Origin: Lysobacter soli
GTDB taxonomy: Bacteria > Pseudomonadota > Gammaproteobacteria > Xanthomonadales > Xanthomonadaceae
Direction of reading: 5' to 3'
Assembly (NCBI RefSeq): GCF_003382285.1
Contig: NZ_QTJR01000008.1
Coordinates: 1 to 64,000, forward strand
Length of the DNA: 64,000 bases
Shown here: positions 46,178 to 58,135 of the stretch, in pieces
Position numbering within the stretch: the first letter of the stretch is position 1
Layout: each line of letters begins with the position of its first letter
Position numbers and translations under genes: made by a program
Notes under the pieces: generated by a model
Database searches by the model: none
Seen by the model: the letters and a program-made list of their open reading frames with translations, nothing else
Told to the model about the DNA's origin: nothing

Positions 46178-47155
46178 ATGAACGCTGCAACTGCCCGCAC
46201 CACCGCCCCGCAATGGAATGCCGAAGTGGCGGACGCCGACAGGGCGCGCTATGCCCGCTGCATCGAAGTGTCGCGGCGCGTGCGCTGGGACATCGACCGC
46301 GACGTGATCCGCGGCCGTGATTTCGATTTCGACCGCACCTTCCTGCCGGCGGGATTGTCGCTGGTGAACAAGCTGGACTTCCTCGACAGCGATGAGCGCC
46401 GTTTCTTCAGCCAGGTGCAGGGACGCACCTACGCGTGGATGTTCGGCCTGTGCGAGCGCTTCATCGGCGCGAAGATGCTGCAGACCTCGGGCCTGCACTG
46501 GCTCGGCGACCAGAAGGCGCTGGAAGCGCTGGTGCGGTTTTCCGACGAGGAGATCAAGCACCAGGAGCTGTTCCGTCGCCTCGAAGCGCTGCTGGACGCG
46601 CGAATGCCCGACGGCCACGTGAAGACGGCCGAACCCAACGCGGTGGCGCAGTTCGTGCTGGCACGCCGCAACTGGGCGGTGCTGGCGCTGGTGTACCTGA
46701 TCGAACTGTTCGTGCAGCGTCATTACGAAGAGAGCATCGCACCGACGCAGGAACTGTGCCCGCTGTGGAAGGACGTGTTCCTGTTCCACTTCCGCGAGGA
46801 GTGCCAGCACTCGGTCATGGACGAGATCGAATGGCGCGCGGAAGACGCACGCCTGGATCACGACGAACGCGATGCCGCGATGGACGACCTGATCGCGCTG
46901 CTGGGCGCGGTGGACGACATCCTGCGCGCGCAGGCCGATGCGGACGCGGCGTACTTCGTCGCCGCCTGCGGACGACCGTTCGGCATGCGCCAGCAGCTGC
47001 TCGTGCTGGACGTGCTGCGGCGTGCGTATCGCTGGCAGTACATCGCCTCGGGCGCGCGGCATCCGCGCTTCGGACACGCGCTGGCGAAGCTGTGCACGCC
47101 GGCACAGCGGACGCGCTTCGAGGCGGCGCTCGCGTCGATCGTGCCCGAAGACTGA
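46178..47155 (+). CDS. Ferritin-like diiron protein
   Basis: The 325-residue, mostly helical protein has two carboxylate/histidine motifs on separate helices, SDEEIKHQELFRRLE (about 126-140) and FREECQHSVMDEIEW (about 207-221), as in diiron oxygenases and ferritin-like enzymes. An additional glutamate pair in YLIELFVQRHYEE (about 184-196) could complete the four-helix metal site. I cannot name a substrate. A GGAG site precedes ATG 46178. It follows the methyltransferase and DUF4242 genes closely and may form a small oxidative pathway with them. Confidence 0.72.
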   Translation: MNAATARTTAPQWNAEVADADRARYARCIEVSRRVRWDIDRDVIRGRDFDFDRTFLPAGLSLVNKLDFLDSDERRFFSQVQGRTYAWMFGLCERFIGAKMLQTSGLHWLGDQKALEALVRFSDEEIKHQELFRRLEALLDARMPDGHVKTAEPNAVAQFVLARRNWAVLALVYLIELFVQRHYEESIAPTQELCPLWKDVFLFHFREECQHSVMDEIEWRAEDARLDHDERDAAMDDLIALLGAVDDILRAQADADAAYFVAACGRPFGMRQQLLVLDVLRRAYRWQYIASGARHPRFGHALAKLCTPAQRTRFEAALASIVPED

Positions 47156-47234
47156 TTCGACAAGACACATCCCCCGATTGCTTCACGCCCCACACGGCGA
47201 CCGCGAGCGGCCGCCGCCCGACAGGACTGCAACG

Positions 47235-47765
47235 ATGAAAACGATGACCCTGATGGCCGCGCTGGCGATGGTCGCGGCAACCCATTCCATCGCCACCCGT
47301 ACCGCCGCTGCGAGCGACAACACCACCACGACCGCAACCGCGATCCGCACCTTCGACCTGCCCACCGTGCGCGTGTACGCGACGGTCGAGCGCGAGCCGG
47401 ATGCGATCGCGATGCAGGCCCCGCGCATCCACGACCTCCCCCCGGTGCGCGTGCATGCGGCCCGCGACGATCGCGACGTGGCCGATGTGGGCAAGCGGGC
47501 GATCGCGATGCGCACGGCGACCGCGCGCCGTGCCTCGCTGGCCATCCCGCGTGGTTCGCAGCGTCGCGGCATCGCGCCCGAGCGCGTGATGGCCTCCAGC
47601 GCCGAAGAGCGCACCGATCGCTGGATCGCGCTGGGTTGCGTCGTTCGCCAGCGCCTGGGGCGCGTGTGGCCGATGCAGCAATGCAACGGCGGTTCGACAT
47701 CGACCGGCGGGATGACGGGCGGGACGCGCATGTCGCTGCCGATGTCGCTGGACAGGCGACGATGA
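47235..47765 (+). CDS. Secreted hypothetical protein with repeated DLPxVRV motif
   Basis: The 176-residue product has a signal peptide (cleavage near AAA, residue 26). The motif FDLPTVRVYATVEREPDA (about 40-57) recurs as HDLPPVRVHAARDDRD (about 66-81), which suggests a duplicated short element. The remainder is arginine/alanine rich, with one cysteine pair (GCVVRQ, QQCNGG) near the end. No known family. It follows the diiron-like gene by 79 bp and ends at a terminator. Confidence 0.65.
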   Translation: MKTMTLMAALAMVAATHSIATRTAAASDNTTTTATAIRTFDLPTVRVYATVEREPDAIAMQAPRIHDLPPVRVHAARDDRDVADVGKRAIAMRTATARRASLAIPRGSQRRGIAPERVMASSAEERTDRWIALGCVVRQRLGRVWPMQQCNGGSTSTGGMTGGTRMSLPMSLDRRR

Positions 47766-47789
47766 ATGCATCGATCGATGCGATATCGA

Positions 47790-47819
47790 AAAGCCCCGCA
47801 CGCGCGGGGCTTCTCGTTT
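47790..47819 (+). terminator. Rho-independent terminator
   Basis: AAGCCCCGC and GCGGGGCTT pair around ACGC and are followed by CTCGTTTG. It closes the 45011-47765 cluster and separates it from the adhesin locus. Confidence 0.8.
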
Positions 47820-48054
47820 GTGGACGTCCAGGACATGGGATTTGTCTGAGCCACGCGGGAAAACGTCGCCTTCAGGCCAGGGGGCTTTCCAACCTAAAGT
47901 CGCGGCCCGCACTCGCGCAGGGCCGGCCATCGGTCGCGTCGCGATGCAGCCAAGCCGGAGGCGCAACGCCTCGGCAACGTGGGCCGGGCGGCGGATGACC
48001 GAAGGATCGGCACGTCATCGCGGCTTTCAGTAAATCCCCCCAAGAGAAGTACCC
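47820..48054 (+). promoter_or_regulatory. Leader region of the hybrid adhesin gene
   Basis: This 235-bp stretch has no gene. Two stems can form: GCCGGAGGCG/CGCCTCGGC with a CAA loop (47954-47975), and GATGACCGA/TCGGCACGTCATC (47994-48019), just before the ribosome region AAGAGAAG. A TCGGTC at 47934-47939 could also pair with GACCGA at 47997-48002. The structure could be a cis-regulatory RNA; I could not match it to a known class. Confidence 0.4.
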
Positions 48055-50250
48055 ATGACTCAATTCGAAGCACGCTACGAAGCCGGCACGCTGTCGGCAT
48101 CGCAAAACGCCCTGCGCGTCCTCAAGCCGACCGTCCTCGCCGTCGCGATGGGCTGCGTCGGCAGCGCGTGGGCCGCCGACGGCGGTGTCGTGGTCAACGG
48201 CACTGGCCGCATCGCCACGCAGGGCGCCACCACCACCGTCACCCAGTCGACCGACAAGATGGTCGTCAACTGGAACAACTTCGACATCGCGCAGGGCCAG
48301 ACCGTCAACTTCGCGCAGCCGAACGCGTCTTCGGCCGTGCTGAACCGCGTCGTCGGTCCGGTGAAGGCCACCGACATCCAGGGCACGCTGAACGCCAACG
48401 GCCGCGTGTACGTCGTCAACCCGGCCGGCGTGATGTTCGGCCAGAACGCCGTCGTCAACGCCGACAGCGTCGTTGCTTCGACGCTGGACATCGGCGCGCA
48501 GCAGTTCATGGCCGGCGGCCGCGCCGCGGGCAACCAGAAGCTGCTCGACCTGTCGGCCGGCAGCACGAAGGGTTCGATCGTCAACCAGGGCCGCATCAAC
48601 GCCCGCCAGGTCGCGCTGCTCGGCGGCCAGGTGCTGAACAAGGGCCAGATCAACGCCACGGGTGACGTGACGCTGGGCTCGGCGCAGACGGCAACGCTGT
48701 CGCTAGACAACTCCGGCTTCTCGGTCGCCCTCGGCGCACCGGAACTGAACGCGCTGGTCGACAACGGCGGCATGATCGTGGCGAAGGGCGGCAACGTGCG
48801 CCTGACCGCCGCCGCCACCGGCGACGCGCTGCGCAACGCCGTGCGCAACACCGGCACGATCGAAGCACGTCGCGCCACCACCGGTGCCGGCGGTTCGATC
48901 GAACTGCGTTCCGACGCCGACGGCCAGATCTCCTTTGGCGGCAAGCTGACGGCGGACGACCGCATCAACATCGAAGCCCGTCCGGGCACGGCGACCAGCA
49001 AGGGCCGCACGATCGTCGTCGAGCCGACCGCGCAGCTGCAGGCATCGGACATCGCGATCAACGCCGTGGGCAGCACGCTCACCACCAACGGCAGCTACAC
49101 CGCCAACACCGTCACGCTGGCCGGCGACAGCCTGGACGTCAGTGCGTCGATCGACCACAAGCAACTGCGCGATGACCGCTTCGACGGCCTGCTCGAAAGC
49201 CGCCGCGACAGCAACGTCGCCAGCGTGCGCGCCGACGGATCGGGCGTTGCGGGGCAGGGACGTTGGCGGCGCGACCAGCTCTTCAAGCTCCAGAACGAAG
49301 GCACCAAGTACTTCCACGCCAACTCGACGGCGGCGGACTCGCAGGCGACCGATGCAGGCTCCGTCGCCATCGGCGGCGGAGCCAAGTCGGCTGGCACCAA
49401 CACCGTCGCGATCGGTGAAGGCGCGCAAACCACGTACAACGACAACATGGCCATCGGCGCGGGCGCGTCCGGTGGTGGTGGCGCATCCATCGCCATCGGT
49501 ACGAAGGCGTCGACCGCTGCCGTGAACGGCGCGAATAATCAGACTGCGGTGGGCTATGCAGCCAAGTCGGACGTCAACATGGGCACCGCACTGGGTGGCC
49601 GTGCCAACGCCAAGGCCGACAGTTCGGTGGCGCTCGGCTCCGACGCGGTTGCCGATCGCGCTTCCGGCATTGGCGGCAGCACCAAGGGTGCGGTTTCCGT
49701 GGGCAGCGGCGGTGCAGGCGTTGCGACCGAGACGCGCCAGATCATCAGCGTGGCGCGCGGCACGCAGGACACCGACGCGGTGACCTACGACAACGCCGAG
49801 AAGACCAGCATCACGATGGGTGGTGAGGGCGCTTCGACGCCGGTGGCGATCCACAACGTCGCGGACGGCGTGGCCGACCACGATGCGGTCAACATCAGCC
49901 AGCTGAACCAGCGCCTGCAGAGCAACAACACGGAAGTGCTCAACCAGGCCAACAGCTACACCGACCAGCGCATCAACGACGTGTGGCAGGACCTCGGCGA
50001 CGAAATCAACCAGGTCAACCGCCAGGCCAATCGCGGTATCGCGGCGGCTTCGGCCCTGGTCAACGTGACGCCGTACCTGCCGGGCAAGACCGCGGTCAAC
50101 GCCGGTGTCGCGTCCTACCGTGGCGAAGCCGCGCTGGGCGTGGGTGTGTCGCGCTGGAGCGACAACGGCCGCGTGAACTTCAACGCGGGCGTGTCCGCGG
50201 CGAAGGGCGACGAGCCTGTGTTCCGCGTCGGCGTCGGCTACGTCTTCTGA
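48055..50250 (+). CDS. Hybrid adhesin: FHA (TPS) N-terminus joined to a YadA-type trimeric autotransporter
   Basis: The 731-residue product has an extended signal peptide (cleavage near AWA, residue 40). A filamentous-haemagglutinin secretion domain (about 41-150) follows, with NWNNFDIAQGQTVNFAQPN and the signature NPAGVMFGQ (122-130). A beta-helix-like stretch (150-365, LLGGQVLNKGQINATGDVTL) leads to TAA sequence GTKYFHANSTAADS (416). Then come YadA head repeats (433-560, SVAIGGGAKS, TVAIGEGAQT), a neck (NVADGVADHDAVNISQL, 601), a coiled coil (617-660) and a four-strand anchor ending in F731. No TpsB gene is nearby. The frame is continuous, so this is a fusion, not two genes. Confidence 0.9.
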   Translation: MTQFEARYEAGTLSASQNALRVLKPTVLAVAMGCVGSAWAADGGVVVNGTGRIATQGATTTVTQSTDKMVVNWNNFDIAQGQTVNFAQPNASSAVLNRVVGPVKATDIQGTLNANGRVYVVNPAGVMFGQNAVVNADSVVASTLDIGAQQFMAGGRAAGNQKLLDLSAGSTKGSIVNQGRINARQVALLGGQVLNKGQINATGDVTLGSAQTATLSLDNSGFSVALGAPELNALVDNGGMIVAKGGNVRLTAAATGDALRNAVRNTGTIEARRATTGAGGSIELRSDADGQISFGGKLTADDRINIEARPGTATSKGRTIVVEPTAQLQASDIAINAVGSTLTTNGSYTANTVTLAGDSLDVSASIDHKQLRDDRFDGLLESRRDSNVASVRADGSGVAGQGRWRRDQLFKLQNEGTKYFHANSTAADSQATDAGSVAIGGGAKSAGTNTVAIGEGAQTTYNDNMAIGAGASGGGGASIAIGTKASTAAVNGANNQTAVGYAAKSDVNMGTALGGRANAKADSSVALGSDAVADRASGIGGSTKGAVSVGSGGAGVATETRQIISVARGTQDTDAVTYDNAEKTSITMGGEGASTPVAIHNVADGVADHDAVNISQLNQRLQSNNTEVLNQANSYTDQRINDVWQDLGDEINQVNRQANRGIAAASALVNVTPYLPGKTAVNAGVASYRGEAALGVGVSRWSDNGRVNFNAGVSAAKGDEPVFRVGVGYVF

Positions 50251-50361
50251 CGAGAGCGGAGGGGAAAGGACGTTGCGGGACTTCGTGCCCGCAGCGTCCC
50301 GACCGCTCGTCCGTCATCCATTCCATCCCGCGGCTCCGGCCGCGAGGCAGAGGTTTCAACG

Positions 50362-51195
50362 ATGTTCAATTTCAAACGAATGCCAGGGTTCGCCCTGGCG
50401 CTGGCCGCGGCGGCGACATTGTCCGCCTGCGGCTCCACGCACCTGAGCAGGATCGACGACGGCCAGACGCAGCAGCCGGTGTGGCCGGCGGTCGAGAAGG
50501 CCCGTCCCATCGTCGAGTCCACGGTGTTCCCGCAGGTCGAAGCGCTTCGCAAGATCGACGTGGGCACGCCCAAGCTCGAGGTGTACCGCCTGATCGGCCA
50601 TCCGATGTACCGCGAGGGCATCGCGGGCGTGCACGAGTGGGACTACGTATTCAAGTTCCCGCTCGCCGACCAGCCCGGCCAGTACATGACGTGCCAGTAC
50701 AAGGTGCTGTTCGACGACCACATGCAGGCCCGCCAGACGTTCTGGAATCCGGCCGGTTGCGCGGGCGTCGTCGGTCCGGTGCAGGCGGTGCAGCCGGCGC
50801 AGCCCGATGCTCCGGCGCGTGTGGTCGCGGCGACCGAAGTGTCGGCGGATTTCCTGTTCGACTTCGACAGCGGAGCGCTCGCCCCGGGCGCGACGCAGGC
50901 CATCGACAGCAAGGTCATGGAAGTGCTCGACAAGGCCGAGCGCGTGGAAGCGTTGCGGGTGATCGGCTTCACCGACCGCCTCGGTAGCGAGACCTACAAC
51001 CAGCAGCTGTCGCTGAAGCGTGCGGAAGCGGTGAAGCAGTACCTCGTGTCGCGCGGCGTACCGGGCGAGGCGATCCTCACCTCGGGCCGTGGCGCAGCCG
51101 AGCCGGTCGTGAACTGCCCGGGGGCGAAGAGCCCGTCGGTGGTGGCGTGCCTCAAGCCGAACCGTCGCGTTCGCATCGAGGTGGTGGCGCGCTGA
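50362..51195 (+). CDS. BamE-like/OmpA-like lipoprotein, candidate TAA partner (TpgA-type)
   Basis: The 277-residue product has lipobox LSAC (cysteine 23), a BamE/SmpA-like domain (about 57-135: LRKIDVGTPKLEVYRLIGHP, then HEWDYVFKFP), a flexible linker and a C-terminal OmpA-like peptidoglycan-binding domain (160-275: FLFDFDSGALAP, GFTDRLGSETYNQQLSLKRA, NRRVRIEV). TpgA of Acinetobacter pairs an OmpA-like domain with support of a trimeric autotransporter. The position 111 bp behind the hybrid adhesin suggests the same role here. AGAGG precedes ATG 50362. A strong terminator follows. Confidence 0.85.
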   Translation: MFNFKRMPGFALALAAAATLSACGSTHLSRIDDGQTQQPVWPAVEKARPIVESTVFPQVEALRKIDVGTPKLEVYRLIGHPMYREGIAGVHEWDYVFKFPLADQPGQYMTCQYKVLFDDHMQARQTFWNPAGCAGVVGPVQAVQPAQPDAPARVVAATEVSADFLFDFDSGALAPGATQAIDSKVMEVLDKAERVEALRVIGFTDRLGSETYNQQLSLKRAEAVKQYLVSRGVPGEAILTSGRGAAEPVVNCPGAKSPSVVACLKPNRRVRIEVVAR

Positions 51196-51261
51196 GTGGG
51201 ACCTGCGACGCGACGCGGAGGTTGCCGCGTTGGCGTCGCGAATTCTCGTCGTGAGTGGAAG

Positions 51262-51292
51262 ATGCCCCGCCTTGCGGGGCGTTTTCTTTTTT
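51262..51292 (+). terminator. Rho-independent terminator
   Basis: TGCCCCGC and GCGGGGCG pair around CTT and are followed by TTTTCTTTTTT. It ends the adhesin/partner transcription unit. Confidence 0.94.
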
Positions 51293-51324
51293 GCTTTACC
51301 TGCGATGGGATTGTCACCGATGAA

Positions 51325-51640
51325 GGAGTGCCCAGACGTGACGGGCCTGGGTCCTGCTTTCGCCTGGATGACGGTCGGGGGCACCTGCCGGGGTGACTGT
51401 GGATAGCTGGCGGTTGAGCCCCTCTCCCGGCGGGAGAGGGGTTGAGGTGAGGGTCGGGGGCGTGCGGTGCGCTGGCGCTGGTGGTGCGCGAACGCTCTGC
51501 GCTTTAGGCAGTCGCGCGTCGAGGCAACAGCAAGATGGATTCCAGCTTTCGCTGGAATGACGGTGGGGTTGTTCGTCGGCGACAGAGTGCCCATGCGCTA
51601 CCGACCTGGGTCCCGGCTTTCGCCGGGATGACGGCTTCGG
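51325..51640. repeat. REP cluster between the BamE/OmpA gene and gcvP
   Basis: Elements: GAGTGCCC with a GTCCTGC/GCCTGGA hairpin near 51325-51371; a CCCTCTCCC hairpin with tail (51419-51455); a GATTCCAGC/GCTGGAAT hairpin near 51538; a TCCCGGC/GCCGGGA hairpin near 51610. The 663-bp gap 51196-51858 contains no gene; it also holds the heptanucleotide repeat and two terminators. Confidence 0.8.
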
Positions 51641-51713
51641 AGGCACGTTTCGCGCTCTGCCGAATCCCGAATCAATCAGCAATCAGCAATCCCGAATCAC
51701 CAATCACCAATCG

Positions 51714-51783
51714 CGAATCACGAATCACGAATCACGAATCACGAATCACGAATCACGAATCACGAATCACGAATCACGAATCA
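51714..51783. repeat. Heptanucleotide tandem repeat (CGAATCA), ten perfect copies
   Basis: Ten perfect copies of CGAATCA follow one another, preceded by several decayed units (CCAATCA, GCAATCA types) back to about 51661. The array is much more AT-rich than the genome around it. It lies outside any gene, just behind the gcvP terminator, so copy changes would not shift a reading frame. Confidence 0.95.
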
Positions 51784-51797
51784 CGCCCCCAAAAGCA

Positions 51798-51823
51798 AGA
51801 CGCCCCGCACGAAGCGGGGCGTC
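51798..51823 (-). terminator. Terminator of gcvP
   Basis: GACGCCCCGC and GCGGGGCGTC pair around ACGAA; on the minus strand the stem is followed by TTGCTTTT. It lies 35 bp after the gcvP stop. Confidence 0.9.
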
Positions 51824-51858
51824 TGCATCGAGACGAATTCGTGAACTAACGAACCGCC

Positions 51859-54750
<2,892 letters not shown>

Positions 54751-54810
54751 GTGACGAGGGGCATCCAGGTTTGGCTCGAAAGCCGGGGCGTGCGCGGTCG
54801 CGCACGTGGA

Positions 54811-55035
54811 GTGCCCCTCTGTCCTTTTGCCTGAGAGTTTCAAAGCGCGGGGCGGGGGAGGAGACCCCGCTGGCTTCTTGCCCCTTCGGCGCCGGTTCCG
54901 GCCGAATGCGTCGGCGCGGGCGGTCTCTCCAGAGTGTGAGCCGACGGCGGTAATGGGGCCTGAGCGATTCCGGGCGTTTGCGCCTTCGGCAGCGGCTCCG
55001 ACCTGTTCAGGTTGGGCCGCTTCTCCCACCGTCTG
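54811..55035 (-). promoter_or_regulatory. Tandem glycine riboswitch upstream of gcvP
   Basis: On the minus strand two aptamers lie in series. Aptamer I (about 54933-55035) has GGGAGAAGC and GCCGAAGGCGCAAAC. Aptamer II (about 54811-54932) has GGAGAGACC, GCCGAAGGGGCAAG and the hallmark CTCTCAGGCAAAAGGACAG. This is the known class that switches on glycine cleavage genes when glycine is high. It sits 60 bp before the gcvP start. Confidence 0.95.
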
Positions 55036-55101
55036 CTGGGTGCGAATCATACCGGTCGCGGACCGATCCTGCCTGCCGCAGGAGCCGCCCCGGCGCGGGG
55101 T

Positions 55102-55962
<861 letters not shown>

Positions 55963-56045
55963 GGCCGGACTCCGACGTGGTGTCCGGCGAGCGTGTCACA
56001 TCCTGCGGAAGGCGGCACGTCCCTGGCTGGCACGCACCGTGTCGC

Positions 56046-56414
56046 TCAGCGGGATGCGTCGTCCACGCGCAGCGTCGCCGGCGGACGCGGGCCGGGGCCC
56101 AGGCCGCGCAGCGTGACGCGCCACGTGCCGATCGCGCGCGGCTGGCCCTGTTCGGACGCCTTGAGCGTCACGTCGAGCACCGCGTCGGGTTTGACGAAAC
56201 GCACGTGCACGTCCGCATCGCCCGCATGCACGCACTGCACGTCGGGCGGGCAGCGCGAATCGTTGGCCGTATCGACGTAGATCAGGCTCGCGCCTTCGGG
56301 CAGCGCCATGCGCCGGCCGGGGTGCAGCTGTGCCTCCACGGGCAGCGCGACATTCGGCACGCTGGCGCAGGCCGTGAGGAGCAGGGCGAACAGGGCGGGC
56401 GCGAAACGGACCAT
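56046..56414 (-). CDS. Small lipoprotein, unknown function
   Basis: The 122-residue product has a lipobox LTAC (cysteine 16). The mature part has two cysteines (SRCPPDVQCVHAG) that could form a disulfide, and strand-rich C-terminal sequence (VHVRFVKPDAVLDVTLKA). I recognise no family. It lies 83 bp upstream of the second pirin on the same strand and could be co-transcribed. Confidence 0.75.
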   Translation of the reverse strand: MVRFAPALFALLLTACASVPNVALPVEAQLHPGRRMALPEGASLIYVDTANDSRCPPDVQCVHAGDADVHVRFVKPDAVLDVTLKASEQGQPRAIGTWRVTLRGLGPGPRPPATLRVDDASR

Positions 56415-56555
56415 GATCAGGGAATCGGGTCGGCAGGTGAACGGGACGGCGCGAGTCTAGCCGCTGCGCGCTACGGCGCGGTGATCGCCGTCGCGTGAAT
56501 GAGTCGTTGAAGGGGCCGTCGCTAGAATCCGGGCAGTGCACAACGCCGGATCCCC

Positions 56556-58130
56556 ATGACACGAAAGCTGCGGTGGATCGGCCTGGCCGTGTTCCTGCTG
56601 GCGGCGGCCTCGCTGCTGTCGCTCTACAGCTACGGACGCTTCGCCCAGCGGGCGCGCGGGGCGCCGTCGCAGGCGATCGCCGCCACGACGGTGCAGACGC
56701 CGCTGGATCGCGTGATCGCGCCGATGGAGCAGGCGCATCCGGGCCAGGCGGGGCTTTCGCTGATCGCCGACAACCTCGACGCGTTCACCGTGCGCGCGCT
56801 GACCGCGCGCGAGGCCGGGCGCAGCCTGGACCTGCAGTACTACATCTGGAAGCCGGACCTCACCGGCAACCTGATCGTGCACGAAGTGCTGCGCGCGGCC
56901 GATCGCGGCGTTCGCGTACGGCTGCTGCTGGACGACCTGAACTCGCACAAGAAGGATTCGGTGCTGGCCGCGCTCGACCGTCATCCGAACATCGAAGTGC
57001 GCATGTTCAATCCCTCGCGCGCGCGGCAGTCGTATTTCCTGCGCGGCGTGGAGATGGTGCTGCGGATCTTCAGCCTCAACCGGCGCATGCACAACAAGGC
57101 GTGGATCGCCGACGGCCGTGTGGCCGTGGTGGGCGGTCGCAACATCGGCGACGAGTATTTCGGTGCGGCGTCGGAGTCGAACTTCCTCGATGCGGACCTT
57201 GCGGTCATCGGCGAGCCGGTGCGCGAAACCTCGCGCATCTTCGACGCGTACTGGAACAGTTCGACGGCGATTCCGTTGTCGGAGCTGGTCGACGCCGACG
57301 AGCTGTCGCTGCAAAGGCTGCGGCGCGTGGGCGTGCTCGAATACCGGTCGAAGGACGCCAAGCCCTACATCGAACAGCTTCGCCGTTCGCCCAGTGTCCA
57401 GGCGCTGTTGCACGGCAGTCGCGAACCGCGCTGGACGCCGAACGCACACGTCTACTCCGATCCGCCCGAGAAAGCCGAAGGCGCGCCGCGTCGCCGGAAC
57501 TGGCTGATCGATGCGATCACGCCGGCGTTCACCAGCGCCGAGCGCGAGGTGTTCATCAGTTCGCCGTATTTCGTGCCCGGCGACGATGGCGTGACCGGGC
57601 TGCTGCGCATGCGCGATCGCGGCGTGCGCATCGGCATCCTGACCAATTCGCTGGCCGCGACCGACGTCGCCGCGGTGCACGGCGGTTACGCGCCGTACCG
57701 CGTGCCGCTGCTGCGCGGCGGCATCGAACTGTACGAACTCAAGGCCCAGGGACCCGGAGGCGGTCGCGCCGGCAGCGGTCTGCTGGGTTCGAAGTCGGGC
57801 GAGGCGAGCCTCCACACCAAGGCGTTCATGGTCGACGGCGACTCCGGCTTCGTCGGTTCGGTCAACTTCGATCCGCGCTCGATCAACCTCAACACCGAGA
57901 TGGGCATCCTGTTCACCGATCGCGAACTCACGCGCGAGCTGATGCGCCTGTACGCGTGGAAGATCGGCCGCGAAAACAGCTATCGCCTGTGGCTGGAGAA
58001 CGGCGAGCTGCGCTGGGAGGATGCCGCCGCGAAGCCGCCGCGCACCTGGACGGAAGAACCCGATGCCGACTGGAAGCGCCGCACGATGGCGACCGTGGCG
58101 CGCTGGCTGCCGGTAGAGTCGCAGTTGTAA
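56556..58130 (+). CDS. Phospholipase D family enzyme, ClsC-like cardiolipin synthase
   Basis: The 524-residue protein has one N-terminal membrane segment (about 8-26) and two HKD motifs: H179/K181/D186 in MHNKAWIADGRVAVVGGRN, and H420/K422/D427 in LHTKAFMVDG followed by GSVNFDPRS. The order fits ClsC (YmdC), which makes cardiolipin from phosphatidylglycerol and phosphatidylethanolamine, or related phosphatidyltransferases. In E. coli ClsC works with YmdB; no such gene is adjacent here. Start ATG 56556. Confidence 0.9.
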   Translation: MTRKLRWIGLAVFLLAAASLLSLYSYGRFAQRARGAPSQAIAATTVQTPLDRVIAPMEQAHPGQAGLSLIADNLDAFTVRALTAREAGRSLDLQYYIWKPDLTGNLIVHEVLRAADRGVRVRLLLDDLNSHKKDSVLAALDRHPNIEVRMFNPSRARQSYFLRGVEMVLRIFSLNRRMHNKAWIADGRVAVVGGRNIGDEYFGAASESNFLDADLAVIGEPVRETSRIFDAYWNSSTAIPLSELVDADELSLQRLRRVGVLEYRSKDAKPYIEQLRRSPSVQALLHGSREPRWTPNAHVYSDPPEKAEGAPRRRNWLIDAITPAFTSAEREVFISSPYFVPGDDGVTGLLRMRDRGVRIGILTNSLAATDVAAVHGGYAPYRVPLLRGGIELYELKAQGPGGGRAGSGLLGSKSGEASLHTKAFMVDGDSGFVGSVNFDPRSINLNTEMGILFTDRELTRELMRLYAWKIGRENSYRLWLENGELRWEDAAAKPPRTWTEEPDADWKRRTMATVARWLPVESQL

Positions 58131-58135
58131 TGGAA

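Noticed and set aside
47820-48054. Cyclic di-GMP class I riboswitch before the hybrid adhesin
   Set aside because: GATGCAGCCAAGCC and GACCGAAGG vaguely resemble the class, but the GNRA-hairpin flanks and the GACGCAAAGCC core are not in the required order.
51661-51783. CRISPR or origin-type iteron array
   Set aside because: Seven-base repeats without spacers; no replication gene or DnaA boxes nearby.
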